Shown here piece by piece: positions 45,831 through 55,151 of a stretch of 64,000 bases of DNA. The notes under the pieces are model-generated. The model made no database searches, had not been told where the DNA came from, and saw nothing but the letters and a program-made list of their open reading frames with translations. The position numbers and the translations under genes were made by a program. The stretch comes from Solibacillus sp. R5-41 (lineage in GTDB: Bacteria > Bacillota > Bacilli > Bacillales_A > Planococcaceae). The stretch covers positions 3,920,001-3,984,000 of the forward strand of contig NZ_CP024123.1 of the NCBI RefSeq assembly GCF_002736105.1, read 5' to 3'. The first letter of the stretch is position 1. Every line of letters starts with the position of its first letter.

Positions 45831-46580
45831 GTGACATCCATTTCAGCACCAAATTTCAAAACACAAAAGACCGCATTTTATGTGTTGATTACGTATATCG
45901 TGTGCCAACTCTCTGTACTAGTGCTCATCCTTTTTCCTGAATTAAAAGAGTATCTATTAAAGTTTATTGCAGAACCTACGAAACAAGAACAATTAATTAA
46001 ACTTTCCGCATGGTGGTCTATCACTTCCTTTGCGATTGCTACTATAGTGAGCTTTCTATTAATTCAGCGCAATAAGCAATTTTGGAATGTTTTTAAAGGA
46101 GAGAAGGCTTCAATTAGTGCTTCGATTGGTTGGGGAATTATCGGGTTTTTCCTTGTTTTTCTTGGTCAAACAATTGGTGCATACATTGAGCTCGCACTAG
46201 GCATTGAGATGGGTTCTGAAAACACAGCGGACATCATGCTAATCACAAAAGTTGCGCCAGTGATGATCATTGCCACAGTATTGCTCGGTCCTATTTTAGA
46301 AGAGTTAATTTTCCGTCGTGTCATTTTTGGTTCGATTGTTCAAAATTATAACTTTTGGGTGGCAAGCATTATTAGTTCCATCGTATTTGCAGCTATTCAT
46401 ATGGATTTCACACATATTATTATTTATACGATTAGCGGTATGGTTTTTGCCTTCCTTTACTACAAAACGAAGCGCTTACTAACTTCCATAATCGCGCATG
46501 TTTTATTAAATGGCTTCGTCACATTCGTTCAAATGTATGCGGAGAAGTTCCAACAAATTATTGATAATGCTCCGAAATGA
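45831..46580 (+). CDS. ydiL: CPBP-family intramembrane metalloprotease (YdiL-like)
   Basis: The 249-residue membrane protein has about seven spans. Motif 1 EELIFRRVIFG (near 162), motif 2 FAAIHMD (near 190) and motif 3 HVLLNGF (near 228) are those of CAAX protease and bacteriocin-processing (CPBP/Abi) proteins. Substrates in Bacillota are mostly unknown; roles include immunity to bacteriocins and prenyl-type processing. GTG 45831 follows AGAAGG. Divergent from groES, as B. subtilis ydiL next to groES. Confidence 0.87.
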   Translation: MTSISAPNFKTQKTAFYVLITYIVCQLSVLVLILFPELKEYLLKFIAEPTKQEQLIKLSAWWSITSFAIATIVSFLLIQRNKQFWNVFKGEKASISASIGWGIIGFFLVFLGQTIGAYIELALGIEMGSENTADIMLITKVAPVMIIATVLLGPILEELIFRRVIFGSIVQNYNFWVASIISSIVFAAIHMDFTHIIIYTISGMVFAFLYYKTKRLLTSIIAHVLLNGFVTFVQMYAEKFQQIIDNAPK

Positions 46581-46616
46581 TCTTTTAGCCCGCTTTGTCA
46601 ATTAATTTTTCACACA

Positions 46617-46655
46617 AAAAAACGCTATCCCCTTTATGGAAGATAGCGTTTTTTT
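46617..46655. terminator. Bidirectional terminator between ydiL and tatC
   Basis: Hairpin AAAAACGCTATC/GATAGCGTTTTT with T runs on both strands. Confidence 0.85.
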
Positions 46656-46673
46656 TTATGAAATAAGAAATGT

Positions 46674-47495
46674 TTAATTATTCATTTGCTCTATTTGTCT
46701 ACGTTGTTCTTCTAGTAATTGCTCCACTTGCATCGTTTGTGCAGCCTCTTGTTCTTCCTTTAGTCGTTTTTCCTCTGCTTCGACAAATTTACGATAGCCG
46801 ACGCGCGAAATTACAATACTAAATTCATAAAGAATAAATAATGGTACTGCTACGATTAAATTTGAAATAAAATCTGGCGGCGCTAAAACCGCAGCTAAAA
46901 CAAATAACACAAAGTAGGAGTACTTACGAAACTTGACCAACAATTCTGGATTCAATACGCCGATACGCGCTAAAAATAACGTGACAACCGGTAGTTGAAA
47001 TACAATTCCGAACGGCACAACTAATGAAAACAGGAAATTAAAATATTCGTTAATCCCTATTGTTTGCGTAATGCTTAAATCATTCGAAAGCTTCATCATG
47101 AAATTCATTACATAAGGGAATAACACAAAGTATGAAAAACTAATCCCTGCAAAAAATAATAAAAACGAATACGGGATATATTTGAGTGTCGCTTTACGTT
47201 CTGTTTCATGTAAGCCTGGTGTAATAAATGACCATAGTTGATACAGTAATACGGGCGAAGTAAAGACAAATGCCACTACAAACATCACTTTTAAAAATAC
47301 CGCTAAAGGATCGGTCGGGTTAAAACCATGCAATTCAAATTGCGAAGCTTCATCACTATGTTGAATAAAGTGAATAATAGGCTCCGTTACAAAAAAACCA
47401 CCAATCAAAGCAAGGATAAAGAAAATCGCTGTAATAAACAAGCGACTTCTTAATTCATTGAAATGTTCTATTACAGTTCTTTCTTGTGGATTCAT
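46674..47495 (-). CDS. tatC: Twin-arginine translocase subunit TatC
   Basis: The 273-residue protein has six membrane spans. Typical motifs are ERTVIEHFNELRSRLF at the N-terminus, the PVLLYQLWSFITPGL loop (near 80) and the second-half FGIVFQLPVV. It recognises twin-arginine signal peptides and, with TatA, exports folded proteins. A charged, glutamate-rich coiled tail (EEKRLKEEQEAAQT) is longer than in many homologues. It lies 17 nt behind tatA, one operon. Confidence 0.96.
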   Translation of the reverse strand: MNPQERTVIEHFNELRSRLFITAIFFILALIGGFFVTEPIIHFIQHSDEASQFELHGFNPTDPLAVFLKVMFVVAFVFTSPVLLYQLWSFITPGLHETERKATLKYIPYSFLLFFAGISFSYFVLFPYVMNFMMKLSNDLSITQTIGINEYFNFLFSLVVPFGIVFQLPVVTLFLARIGVLNPELLVKFRKYSYFVLFVLAAVLAPPDFISNLIVAVPLFILYEFSIVISRVGYRKFVEAEEKRLKEEQEAAQTMQVEQLLEEQRRQIEQMNN

Positions 47496-47512
47496 TTTAA
47501 GACATCCTTAAT

Positions 47513-47740
47513 TTACTTAGCTTGATTATTTTCGTTATCTTTATGTTCGATAACAGTAGCATTATTTTTTTTATCATCATCGTCATCTGTAAGGCCTTTT
47601 GTGGCGTTTTTGAATTCACGAAGTGTCGAACCCATTGCTTTACCTAACTCTGGCAACTTTTTTGGTCCGAAAATTAATATTGCTACTACCCCTATAATAA
47701 CTAGGCTTACTGGTCCAATCGCATTTAAATGCACAACCAC
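47513..47740 (-). CDS. tatA: Twin-arginine translocase subunit TatA
   Basis: About 75 residues: a short membrane helix ([17 protein letters not shown]), the [14 protein letters not shown] amphipathic helix and an acidic tail DDDDDKK. GTG 47740 is preferred, eight nt from GGAGG; the earlier GTG 47749 overlaps this site. TatA oligomers form the export pore with TatC. The tatA-tatC pair follows rex, as B. subtilis rex-tatAy-tatCy. Confidence 0.95.
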   Translation of the reverse strand: MVVHLNAIGPVSLVIIGVVAILIFGPKKLPELGKAMGSTLREFKNATKGLTDDDDDKKNNATVIEHKDNENNQAK

Positions 47741-47819
47741 GACAGCCACCTCCTCTATTATATGTACATTTTACAGTATCTACATCTTTTTGGCTAATAG
47801 CAATCATGTGAACAATTTG

Positions 47820-48455
47820 TTATTGTTTGGAATTACGTACTAAATAAATGAGCGCTTGTAACTCCACTGACAAATCAATATTCATCACCTTTATCGTATC
47901 TGGAACAGAAAGGCGCACAGGGGTGAAATTTAAGATCCCTTTTGCATTCATTTTAACGAGTCGGTCTGTCATGGTTTGAGCAGAACGAGAGGATACCGTC
48001 AAAATCGCCAGTTCGGCACTAAATTCCTCATACATTTCCTCTAAGCGATCTGGATGAAATACGGGGATATCACTTATCGTCGTCCCTTCATACGGTGCTT
48101 TTGTATCAAATGCAACAACAATACGCGTATTATGATTCTTTTGGAAATTGTATTTTAATAAACCATTCCCTAAGTTTCCGACACCAATTAGTGCAACATT
48201 CATTGCCTCATCCTGATCTAATGTTTGACGGAAAAATTCAAGTAAGTGTTGGACGTCATAGCCATAGCCCTTTTTTCCAAGCGCACCAAAATAAGAAAAA
48301 TCACGTCGAATGGTTGCAGAATCTATTTTCATTGCATCACTTAATTCTTGTGACGATATTCGTTTCTTGCCGTCATTTGCAAAATTTTGCAAAAATCGAT
48401 AATACAGAGGAAGCCTTTTCGTAGTTGCTTGTGGAATTTTTGTTTCTTTTTTCAC
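47820..48455 (-). CDS. rex: Redox-sensing transcriptional repressor Rex
   Basis: The 211-residue protein has an N-terminal winged helix ([35 protein letters not shown]) and an NAD(H)-binding Rossmann domain ([14 protein letters not shown], near 88). Rex represses fermentation and respiration genes when NADH/NAD is low and leaves DNA when NADH is high. GTG 48455 follows GGAGGAGA. It is divergent from the ABC-F gene and lies upstream of tatAC on the same strand. Confidence 0.97.
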   Translation of the reverse strand: MKKETKIPQATTKRLPLYYRFLQNFANDGKKRISSQELSDAMKIDSATIRRDFSYFGALGKKGYGYDVQHLLEFFRQTLDQDEAMNVALIGVGNLGNGLLKYNFQKNHNTRIVVAFDTKAPYEGTTISDIPVFHPDRLEEMYEEFSAELAILTVSSRSAQTMTDRLVKMNAKGILNFTPVRLSVPDTIKVMNIDLSVELQALIYLVRNSKQ

Positions 48456-48584
48456 ACACTCTCCTCCTACATACTTTTAGAAATCGTTATAATTTTACTA
48501 AACCTATCGCTACAAGTAAAGTATCCACCGTTGCGTGTCCCCTCCTCATCCGATAAACTAGAAGGAAGAAATAGAGGTGTAAAA

Positions 48585-50522
48585 ATGATTACATTACAAG
48601 TAAATCAATTATATAAATCTTTTATTACCGACGAAATTTTAAGCGGTGTGAAGCTAGAAGTTCAGCATCGTGACCGCGTCGCACTTGTAGGACGTAATGG
48701 TGCTGGAAAATCAACGTTATTAAAAATAATCGCTGGGCAAATGAGCTTTGATTCAGGTGAAATTATTATTCCAAAAGACGTCCGTGTTGGCTATTTAGAG
48801 CAGCATGCTAAAATTGATTCAGAGCTGACAATTTGGGATGAAATGATGACCATTTTTAGCGCCTTACGTGGACAAGAGCAAAAGCTTCGACAATTAGAGC
48901 AGCAAATGGCTGACCCGAGCATATATGAAAATGGTGAGCTTTATGCACGCATAATGGCCGATTATGATCAGCTGCAGCATGATTTCAAAGAAGCAGGTGG
49001 CTATCAATATGAGGCGGATACACGCTCGATTTTACACGGAATGCAGTTTTTCCCTGAGGATTATCCAAAATCCATTCAGTCGCTTTCTGGCGGTCAGCGT
49101 ACCCGTTTAGCATTAGCCAAATTATTACTGTCAAAGCCAGACTTATTAATTTTGGATGAGCCTACTAACCACTTAGATATCGAGACACTTTCTTGGCTAG
49201 AAGGCTTTTTAAAAGGTTATGAAGGAGCGATTTTAATCGTTTCGCATGACCGCTACTTCTTAGATCAAGTGGTGTCCATTGTGTATGAAATTTCCCGAAC
49301 AAAGGCGACAAAATATACAGGGAACTATAGCGCTTATTTAGATGAAAAAGCAAAAAATTATGAGCGGGACTTAAAAATGTACGAACGCCAAATCGATGAG
49401 AAGGCGAAACTCGAAACATTTATTCAAAAAAATCTGGCACGTGCCTCGACAACAAAAATGGCGCAATCACGTCGCAAAGTCCTAGAAAAAACAGACTGGA
49501 TGGATTCCCCTGATGGTGATGAAAAAAGTGCGAATTTCGGCTTTTCAATTGAGCGCCAAAGTGGGAATGATGTGTTATCAATTGATGAATTAGCAATCGG
49601 ATATCCAGACAAAAAGATTTCTAAAAATATTCAGCTGCGCGTATTCCGAGAAGATCGCATCGCACTTGTCGGTCCAAACGGTGTTGGGAAATCAACGTTA
49701 CTTAAAACGATTGTAAAAGATTTAACTGCGCTCACTGGAGACATTCGCTACGGTACAAATGTGCAAATTAGCTACTATGACCAAGAGCAAGCAAAGCTTC
49801 ATTCCAATAAACCCGTTTTAAATGAGTTATGGGATGACTGGCCTTTAATGAATGAAAAGGATATTCGCAGCATTTTAGGTCGCTTTTTATTTAGTGGGGA
49901 TGATGTGTCCAAACTAGTCAATTCATTATCAGGTGGCGAAAAAGCACGACTCGCTTTAGCTAAATTAATGATGCAAAAAGCGAACTTCCTTGTGCTGGAC
50001 GAGCCAACCAACCATTTGGACTTAGATAGCAAGGAAGTCTTAGAAAATGCGTTAATTGATTATCCTGGGACATTACTTTTCGTTTCGCATGACCGTTATT
50101 TCATTAATCGCATCGCAACTAAAGTCGTGGAGCTATCTAGCACAGGCTCCTTCGAATATTTAGGTGACTATGATTATTATTTGGAGAAAAAACAGGAACT
50201 TGAAGAATTAGCTGCAATGAAGGCTGCCGCCCGAGAAGCAAAAAGTGTCACGACTTCAGCTACGAAAACGACTTCCATGATTGATAAAGACGCAAAAAAA
50301 CGCGAACGTCAAATCCGCCGTTCCATTGAGGAAATCGAAAAGAATATGATGAACCTCGATGAATCAATTGCTCTATTTGAGGAACAATTATGCGATCCAG
50401 AAATTTTCTCTGACCATGAAAAAACTCTTGCTATACAGACTGAGTTAAATGAGACAAAAGAACAGCATGATACACTAGAAATGGAATGGCTTGAACTAAA
50501 CGAAGAGCTTGAAAATTTATAA
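48585..50522 (+). CDS. ydiF: ABC-F family ATPase (YdiF-like)
   Basis: The 645-residue protein has two ABC domains without membrane spans: Walker A GRNGAGKST (near 36) and GPNGVGKST (near 360), signatures SLSGGQRTR and SLSGGEKAR, Walker B LLILDEPTNHLD and FLVLDEPTNHLD. A linker rich in basic residues (about 245-300) and a C-terminal coiled coil (about 555-645) complete it. ABC-F proteins bind the ribosomal E-site; YdiF is not a recognised antibiotic-resistance type. ATG 48585 follows AGAGGTG; a longer frame to 48387 has no site and would overlap rex. Confidence 0.93.
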   Translation: MITLQVNQLYKSFITDEILSGVKLEVQHRDRVALVGRNGAGKSTLLKIIAGQMSFDSGEIIIPKDVRVGYLEQHAKIDSELTIWDEMMTIFSALRGQEQKLRQLEQQMADPSIYENGELYARIMADYDQLQHDFKEAGGYQYEADTRSILHGMQFFPEDYPKSIQSLSGGQRTRLALAKLLLSKPDLLILDEPTNHLDIETLSWLEGFLKGYEGAILIVSHDRYFLDQVVSIVYEISRTKATKYTGNYSAYLDEKAKNYERDLKMYERQIDEKAKLETFIQKNLARASTTKMAQSRRKVLEKTDWMDSPDGDEKSANFGFSIERQSGNDVLSIDELAIGYPDKKISKNIQLRVFREDRIALVGPNGVGKSTLLKTIVKDLTALTGDIRYGTNVQISYYDQEQAKLHSNKPVLNELWDDWPLMNEKDIRSILGRFLFSGDDVSKLVNSLSGGEKARLALAKLMMQKANFLVLDEPTNHLDLDSKEVLENALIDYPGTLLFVSHDRYFINRIATKVVELSSTGSFEYLGDYDYYLEKKQELEELAAMKAAAREAKSVTTSATKTTSMIDKDAKKRERQIRRSIEEIEKNMMNLDESIALFEEQLCDPEIFSDHEKTLAIQTELNETKEQHDTLEMEWLELNEELENL

Positions 50523-50544
50523 ATAGTTGATTATTCACTACTAT

Positions 50545-50586
50545 AAAAGGAGAACGTTGCATACATTATGCCAACGTTCTCCTTTT
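50545..50586 (+). terminator. Terminator of ydiF
   Basis: Perfect 15-bp hairpin AAAAGGAGAACGTTG/CAACGTTCTCCTTTT, T-rich tail. Confidence 0.85.
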
Positions 50587-50599
50587 ATCTTCATTCAGT

Positions 50600-50720
50600 A
50601 GTAGTTCTAGCACTCGACGGAAGAAGTTAATTCCTCCAGCAGATGTCACAGATATTAAATTGAACTTAGGCCAAAGCTCAATTCAAAATCTGGACTCAAT
50701 TACGCCGAGGCGTAATTGAC
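50600..50720. repeat. Dispersed intergenic repeat, copy B
   Basis: Shares 50677-50695 exactly with 12531-12549, then CAATTACGCC-GA-GGCGTAATTG, a perfect 10-bp-arm hairpin with a 2-nt centre. On the minus strand CCTAAGTTC and CTGTGACATC link it to copies near 27050 and 2133. The hairpin lies just beyond the stop of the minus-strand gene at 50723 and may act as its terminator. Confidence 0.65.
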
Positions 50721-50722
50721 GA

Positions 50723-51109
50723 TTATTTTATTTGAAAGCTCTTTATCATCCGTAATTTTTGATAAGCTGTATACGTTCCATATATCCAACCAAAGAACAC
50801 GATTGTTACTGCAGCAATGAGTAGATTTAATAATGTATATAATGGTTTCATTGGTGACTTAAAATTCCGTACACGAAATGGTTGACGTTCCCCCATTCGA
50901 ATACAATTAAAAACATCGACTATTTGACGACGCCCATATACAATCGCAAGTGGATAACAACTAATGGCCGCTAACAAAAATAACCCATTAAAGGATGCTA
51001 AATATAGTCCTAAATGCACCGAATTCAACATGAAAAGAACAACCATAGCCAATAGGAACCCACCAATCAAAAGCATCCTCATCTTATTACGTTCTTTTAG
51101 ATAATTCAT
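50723..51109 (-). CDS. Integral membrane protein of unknown function (128 aa)
   Basis: The product has four hydrophobic segments (about 10-28, 32-55, 90-112 and a partial one). Charged stretches MNYLKERNKMR and RRQIVDVFNCIRMGERQPFRVR lie between them. I do not recognise a domain. The start ATG 51109 follows AAGGAGG; the longer frame to 51151 has no site. It occupies the position where B. subtilis has small membrane protein genes near ydiF and tsaD, but orthology is not shown. Confidence 0.65.
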   Translation of the reverse strand: MNYLKERNKMRMLLIGGFLLAMVVLFMLNSVHLGLYLASFNGLFLLAAISCYPLAIVYGRRQIVDVFNCIRMGERQPFRVRNFKSPMKPLYTLLNLLIAAVTIVFFGWIYGTYTAYQKLRMIKSFQIK

Positions 51110-51270
51110 ACACGAACCTCCTTTTTTTCTTACAAGCACATCACTCAGCATAGAAGATCATTTCATTTTAATTACTATTCCATGTTATTAACAGTTTCAA
51201 ACCTATTATCGCTAAATTTCGTCATATATCTTGGTCAATATACAATTTCCAAACAAAAATCTCCACAATT

Positions 51271-51481
51271 TTATACACAAAACAAATGCAGTCATATCAA
51301 CATATCAACAGGGTTTTCCACATTGTCCACAGTTTTAATTTTATTTATCCATCCTAATCTGTGTAAAAACCAATACTATATATAGATAAATCACATGTTA
51401 CCCACAACTTATCCACAATTTGTGTATAAGTACGCATGTTCGCACTTGTTTTTGTGGGTATGTGAATTCTTTTGTGGATAA
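51271..51481. promoter_or_regulatory. DnaA-box cluster upstream-adjacent to tsaD operon end
   Basis: Within 211 bp there are two perfect TTATCCACA boxes (51409-51417 plus, 51473-51481 minus), two TTATACACA (51271-51279 plus, 51421-51429 minus), and one-mismatch TTTTCCACA (51314), TTGTCCACA (51323) and TTACCCACA (51398). The stretch is AT-rich and non-coding. B. subtilis has a known DnaA-box cluster at gcp (the tsaD gene), so the site is probably conserved. Confidence 0.8.
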
Positions 51482-51574
51482 TTTTTCAGAAAAATTCCTC
51501 TTTAATAATACTTGCTACGTAAACAACAATTTTTTTACTATAAATACGTAATTCGCGCCCTTATGTTATTTCAA

Positions 51575-51628
51575 AAAAACAAAAAGCATAAGTAACTGTG
51601 ATTTTAAATCACATAATTACTTATGCTA
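51575..51628 (-). terminator. Terminator of the tsaE-tsaB-rimI-tsaD operon
   Basis: Long hairpin AGCATAAGTAA..GTGATTT/AAATCAC..TTACTTATGCT followed by TTTTTG and TTTTTTT on the minus strand. Confidence 0.85.
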
Positions 51629-51640
51629 AACATTCCTATA

Positions 51641-52657
51641 TTATTTTACCCAATTTGTTAATTCCATACCCGGTCGACCATTCATCGCTAAGTTCCCACG
51701 AATGCCTGCTACATACATTTGATAGGCAGCAGCACCTATCATGGCAGCATTATCCGTGCATAAATATAATGGGGGCACGTAAAATGGAATCCCTTCTTCA
51801 GTAAATACTTTTGCTAATGATGTACGTAATCCCTTATTGGCGGAAACTCCCCCAGCAGCAATTACTTGTTTTACCTCATATTGACGAGCTGCGCGCAATG
51901 TTTTGGCTGTTAATACTTCCACAACGCTATCTTGAAAACCTTTTGCAACTTGTGTTGGAATAATTTCTTCTCCACGCTGATCCATATTATGCTTATAGTT
52001 AATAACAGCAGATTTTAACCCACTAAAGCTGAAGTCATATGAATCCTCTTCCAACCAAACTCGTGGGAATGGTACAGCTTCTGTCGCTTCATGGGCTAAA
52101 CGGTCAATATGCGGGCCACCTGGATACGGCATATTTAACACGCGGGCTACTTTATCATACGCCTCTCCTGCTGCATCATCGCGCGTTTCCCCTATGACCT
52201 CAAATGACCCATGCTCTTTCATCAAAACAAGCTCAGTATGTCCACCAGATACGACTAGCGCTAATAAAGGGAATTCCATCGGCTGTACTAATGCATTTGC
52301 ATAAATATGCCCTGCAATATGATGCGTTCCAATAAGCGGGAGCCCATGTACAAAGGCAAATACCTTTGCTGCATTAATTCCGATTAACAATGCGCCTACT
52401 AAACCCGGGCCTTCTGTTACAGCCACGGCTGATAATTGTTGTGGCGTCATTTCAGCTTGTTTTAAAGCTTCTTCAAGCACTATTGTTACTTGCTCTACAT
52501 GATGTCGTGACGCAATTTCAGGCACTACTCCGCCAAATCGTTTATGACTCTCAATTTGAGATGACACGACATTTGAAATAATTTCCGACCCATTTTTTAT
52601 TATCGCTACGGCTGTTTCATCACAGCTTGTTTCTATTGCTAATATATAGTTATCCAT
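51641..52657 (-). CDS. tsaD: tRNA N6-threonylcarbamoyladenosine transferase catalytic subunit TsaD
   Basis: About 338 residues from ATG 52657, which overlaps the rimI stop by one base (TAATG). ASKHA fold with [20 protein letters not shown], metal ligands in ASRHHVEQ and [18 protein letters not shown] and the C-terminal [12 protein letters not shown]. It transfers threonylcarbamoyl from TC-AMP to A37 of ANN-decoding tRNAs, with TsaB and TsaE. A longer frame to 52672 lacks proper spacing. Confidence 0.97.
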   Translation of the reverse strand: MDNYILAIETSCDETAVAIIKNGSEIISNVVSSQIESHKRFGGVVPEIASRHHVEQVTIVLEEALKQAEMTPQQLSAVAVTEGPGLVGALLIGINAAKVFAFVHGLPLIGTHHIAGHIYANALVQPMEFPLLALVVSGGHTELVLMKEHGSFEVIGETRDDAAGEAYDKVARVLNMPYPGGPHIDRLAHEATEAVPFPRVWLEEDSYDFSFSGLKSAVINYKHNMDQRGEEIIPTQVAKGFQDSVVEVLTAKTLRAARQYEVKQVIAAGGVSANKGLRTSLAKVFTEEGIPFYVPPLYLCTDNAAMIGAAAYQMYVAGIRGNLAMNGRPGMELTNWVK

Positions 52658-53100
52658 TATAAATTCACCCACATTACTAAAGCATCTTCTTGGTTATCCG
52701 TATAGTAGTTTTTGCGAATACCACCATCCTGGAATCCAAGTTTTCGATATAAATTTTGTGCAACAGCATTTGTTACACGTACTTCTAAACTCATTACCTC
52801 CATATTTGCCGCTTTGGCAATCTGCATAGCTTCTCGCATGAGACCTTCTCCCATTCCTTGACCGCGTACAGCATCCACAACAGCAACATTAGTAATTTGA
52901 GCAGCATCAATTACTAACCACATTCCACAAAAACCAACTATCGTATTTTGCTCATCCTCAGCCACTAAATAATGTGAGAACTGATTTTCTGTCATTTCAT
53001 AGTAAAAGGAATCCAATGTCCATGGCGTTGGAAACGTGGCTTGTTCAATCGCATACACCGCCTCTACATCTGCAATTGTCATTTTTCGATAACTAACCAT
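52657..53100 (-). CDS. rimI: Ribosomal protein S18-alanine N-acetyltransferase RimI
   Basis: About 147 residues from ATG 53100, which overlaps the tsaB stop (TAATG) behind AAGGAGC. GNAT motifs: [41 protein letters not shown] (acetyl-CoA loop RGQGMG) and [17 protein letters not shown]. It acetylates the N-terminus of S18 (bS18), or other proteins. Fixed partner of the tsa operon in Bacillota. Confidence 0.93.
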   Translation of the reverse strand: MVSYRKMTIADVEAVYAIEQATFPTPWTLDSFYYEMTENQFSHYLVAEDEQNTIVGFCGMWLVIDAAQITNVAVVDAVRGQGMGEGLMREAMQIAKAANMEVMSLEVRVTNAVAQNLYRKLGFQDGGIRKNYYTDNQEDALVMWVNL

Positions 53101-53804
53101 TAGAATTGCTCCTTTTTTTGTTCCTTTAACCAATTCGCTTCTGCTTCTGCAATTCGACGATATTGTGGAACAAATGAATGCGTAGCTTCAATAGAAGGTA
53201 ATTTTTTCTGTTGTCCCATTGCAATCAGTTCAGAAGCTCGTGGCAAATCAAGTGTATTTGAAACACGAAGTGCATTTTCACCAAGCACCTCTTGAATTTT
53301 TTCAAAATAAAGATCGACATCTGTCCCTACAAACAATACGGGGCTTTGTAATGCTTTTAATTTTTCTAGCAGTCCGTCAATATGATCATGGTAGTCCTCA
53401 ATTAATGTATTTAACTGCGCCCCTTCATATACGCCAGCATATACATTTTGTCGGCGTGCATCAAATAACGCACAAATAATAGCATCAGACATTTTTACAT
53501 TCGCAGCCAGTGCCTTTAAGCTTGAAACCCCTACTAATGGCTTTTGTATAGACCAAGCAAATGTTTTCGCTAGTGTCACACCTATACGCACACCTGTATA
53601 AGAACCAGGGCCTTCTGATACTGCTACGGCATCAATTTCAGCTGGTACTACACCTGCTTTATTCAATACTTCTTCAATCGCAGGCATAGCACCGACAGAA
53701 TGCGTTAATTTTATATTTTGCACCACTTCAGCTAGTACTTTCCCATTTTTCACTACGGCGATAGATAGCGGCGCATTTGCTGTTTCAATTCCTAACCAAA
53801 TCAT
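53100..53804 (-). CDS. tsaB: tRNA threonylcarbamoylation protein TsaB
   Basis: The 234-residue ASKHA-fold paralogue of TsaD opens with WLGIETANAPLSIAVVKNGK and has AVSEGPGSYTGVRIGVTLAKTF near residue 68 (in two parts: AVSEGPGSYTG, VRIGVTLAK). It lacks the TsaD metal ligands, as expected. It dimerises with TsaD and is needed for t6A37 synthesis. It overlaps tsaE by 4 nt. Confidence 0.96.
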   Translation of the reverse strand: MIWLGIETANAPLSIAVVKNGKVLAEVVQNIKLTHSVGAMPAIEEVLNKAGVVPAEIDAVAVSEGPGSYTGVRIGVTLAKTFAWSIQKPLVGVSSLKALAANVKMSDAIICALFDARRQNVYAGVYEGAQLNTLIEDYHDHIDGLLEKLKALQSPVLFVGTDVDLYFEKIQEVLGENALRVSNTLDLPRASELIAMGQQKKLPSIEATHSFVPQYRRIAEAEANWLKEQKKEQF

Positions 53805-54253
53805 TTCAATAGCTCCTCACAAAGTTGGACATATTTTGTGCCCATCGGTTTAAAAATAAATCTCCGAGCGTCTTCATCAATTCTTGTAATTTCAATTGCT
53901 AAACGCTCTTTTGGTAAATCCTCTTCAATTAGATGTGCCCATTCTACAACCGTCACGGCATCTCCATAAAAAATTTCATCCCAGCCTAAATCTTCATCAC
54001 TATTTTCCAAACGATACACATCTAAATGATTTAATGGGAGGCGTCCCTCATACTGCTTCATAATCGTAAATGTCGGGCTATTGACTGTGCGCGTTATACC
54101 TAAGCCCTTTGCAAAGCTTTGCGTAAAAGTCGTTTTTCCCGCACCCAGATCCCCTTCAAGCGTGATTGTATATTGTGCTTCCACTAACTGTGCTAACTTC
54201 ATCGCAAGCTGCTGCGTTTCTTCTAACACATTAATTTGTTTTTCAAATATCAT
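53801..54253 (-). CDS. tsaE: tRNA threonylcarbamoylation ATPase TsaE
   Basis: The 150-residue P-loop protein has GDLGAGKTTFTQ (near 34), SPTFTIMKQYEG and the DVYRLENSDED/LGWDEIF segment typical of TsaE. It hydrolyses ATP to reset the TsaB-TsaD complex. It is the first gene of the operon, with ATG 54253 behind GGAAGGAAG. Confidence 0.96.
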   Translation of the reverse strand: MIFEKQINVLEETQQLAMKLAQLVEAQYTITLEGDLGAGKTTFTQSFAKGLGITRTVNSPTFTIMKQYEGRLPLNHLDVYRLENSDEDLGWDEIFYGDAVTVVEWAHLIEEDLPKERLAIEITRIDEDARRFIFKPMGTKYVQLCEELLK

Positions 54254-54288
54254 GTTGTTGCTTCCTTCCCATAAAATCGATTATCTCT

Positions 54289-54317
54289 AGTTTACTTTAA
54301 CTGAGCTAAATGTTCAA
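54289..54317 (-). promoter_or_regulatory. Promoter of the tsaE operon
   Basis: -35 TTGAAC (54317-54312) and -10 TAAACT (54294-54289), 17 bp apart, 36 nt upstream of tsaE. Confidence 0.6.
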
Positions 54318-54379
54318 AATGAATCCCTTCAAACCACTTTGCTAGAAGTACTTTATAGTACCTTCCTCTCCACAAATAA

Positions 54380-54411
54380 AGGTGTTATCCCCCATAAAAG
54401 AGATAACACCT
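54380..54411 (-). terminator. Hairpin terminator of the 119-aa gene
   Basis: Arms AGGTGTTATC/GATAACACCT, perfect 10 bp, one arm overlapping the stop at 54410. The T run is short (TTTATTT). Confidence 0.6.
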
Positions 54412-54769
54412 ATCGATTTGAATTACCTTTTCTTTTTATAATTTCTGTTTTAATTAATTCTCCATTTTCAAAATAGGCTTGATACCCTTTTGTTAAAAGA
54501 ATTTCATCGTTCCATTCATAAATATCTTCATCGATTTTAACACCAGCTCCTCCTGCAATTTTAACTACATCTATATAGTACATCCCTTTTTCTAATTTAT
54601 TATATTCTTCCTCATTCATATATCTTTGCCATCTATACGTATTATGTTCCTCAATTTCTGTAATTTCATCTTTATATGCTGCAAGATTCGTTATTATTAA
54701 ACCAAAGAGACATATCCCTAAATAACTAAATAACCATTTACGATTAATTAATATCCCTCCTAAGAGCAT
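54410..54769 (-). CDS. Small secreted or anchored protein, SmpA/DUF3862-like (119 aa)
   Basis: One N-terminal membrane span or signal anchor (LFSYLGICLFGLIITNLAAY), then a domain with YNKLEKGMYYIDVVKIAGG and YQAYFENGELIKTEII. That pattern resembles the SmpA/OmlA-BLIP fold of small lipoprotein-like domains (DUF3862). Start is unclear: ATG 54769 has no ribosome site, whereas TTAGGAGGG lies inside the frame at codons 3-5, pointing to an ATT start near 54748 or a mis-set 5' end. No partner is evident. Confidence 0.5.
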   Translation of the reverse strand: MLLGGILINRKWLFSYLGICLFGLIITNLAAYKDEITEIEEHNTYRWQRYMNEEEYNKLEKGMYYIDVVKIAGGAGVKIDEDIYEWNDEILLTKGYQAYFENGELIKTEIIKRKGNSNR

Positions 54770-55005
54770 TACTAAACTTTTACCGTAAGCATAATATTCA
54801 AAATCATGATTGTTCTCATGGTTTCGCTCAACTAATGTAATGTGATAAGTTGCTACAATACTAGTAAATGCATTCTTAGCATATTCGGATGATTCATCAT
54901 CCGTGCAAAGGTTTCAATCATAATGGAGTATAGGGAAGTTGTTTCTCTTATTGGGTAAGGAGCGAAGAAAAAAAATTTGTAAGACTAATAATTAATTTTT
55001 AAACA

Positions 55006-55038
55006 AAAAAAAGCCTTTATGAGATTATTCTCATAAAA
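55006..55038 (-). terminator. Terminator of tRNA-Asp (second copy)
   Basis: Hairpin TTTATGAGA-4-TCTCATAAA followed by GGCTTTTTTTT on the minus strand, just beyond the tRNA. Confidence 0.8.
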
Positions 55039-55049
55039 ACTAAATAAAA

Positions 55050-55125
55050 TGGCGGTCCCGACCGGGATCGAACCGGCGATCTCCTGCGTGACAGGCAGGC
55101 ATGTTAACCGCTACACCACGGGACC
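55050..55125 (-). tRNA. tRNA-Asp (GUC), copy 1 downstream of rRNA
   Basis: 76-nt cloverleaf with acceptor GGTCCCG/CGGGACC, anticodon loop CTGTCAC (anticodon GUC), GGTTCGATCCC T-arm and encoded CCA. It is identical to the tRNA-Asp at 60991-61066. It follows the 5S terminator by about 370 nt and has its own promoter. Confidence 0.97.
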
Positions 55126-55151
55126 ATTTATTTATCTTTTGGACATTTATT

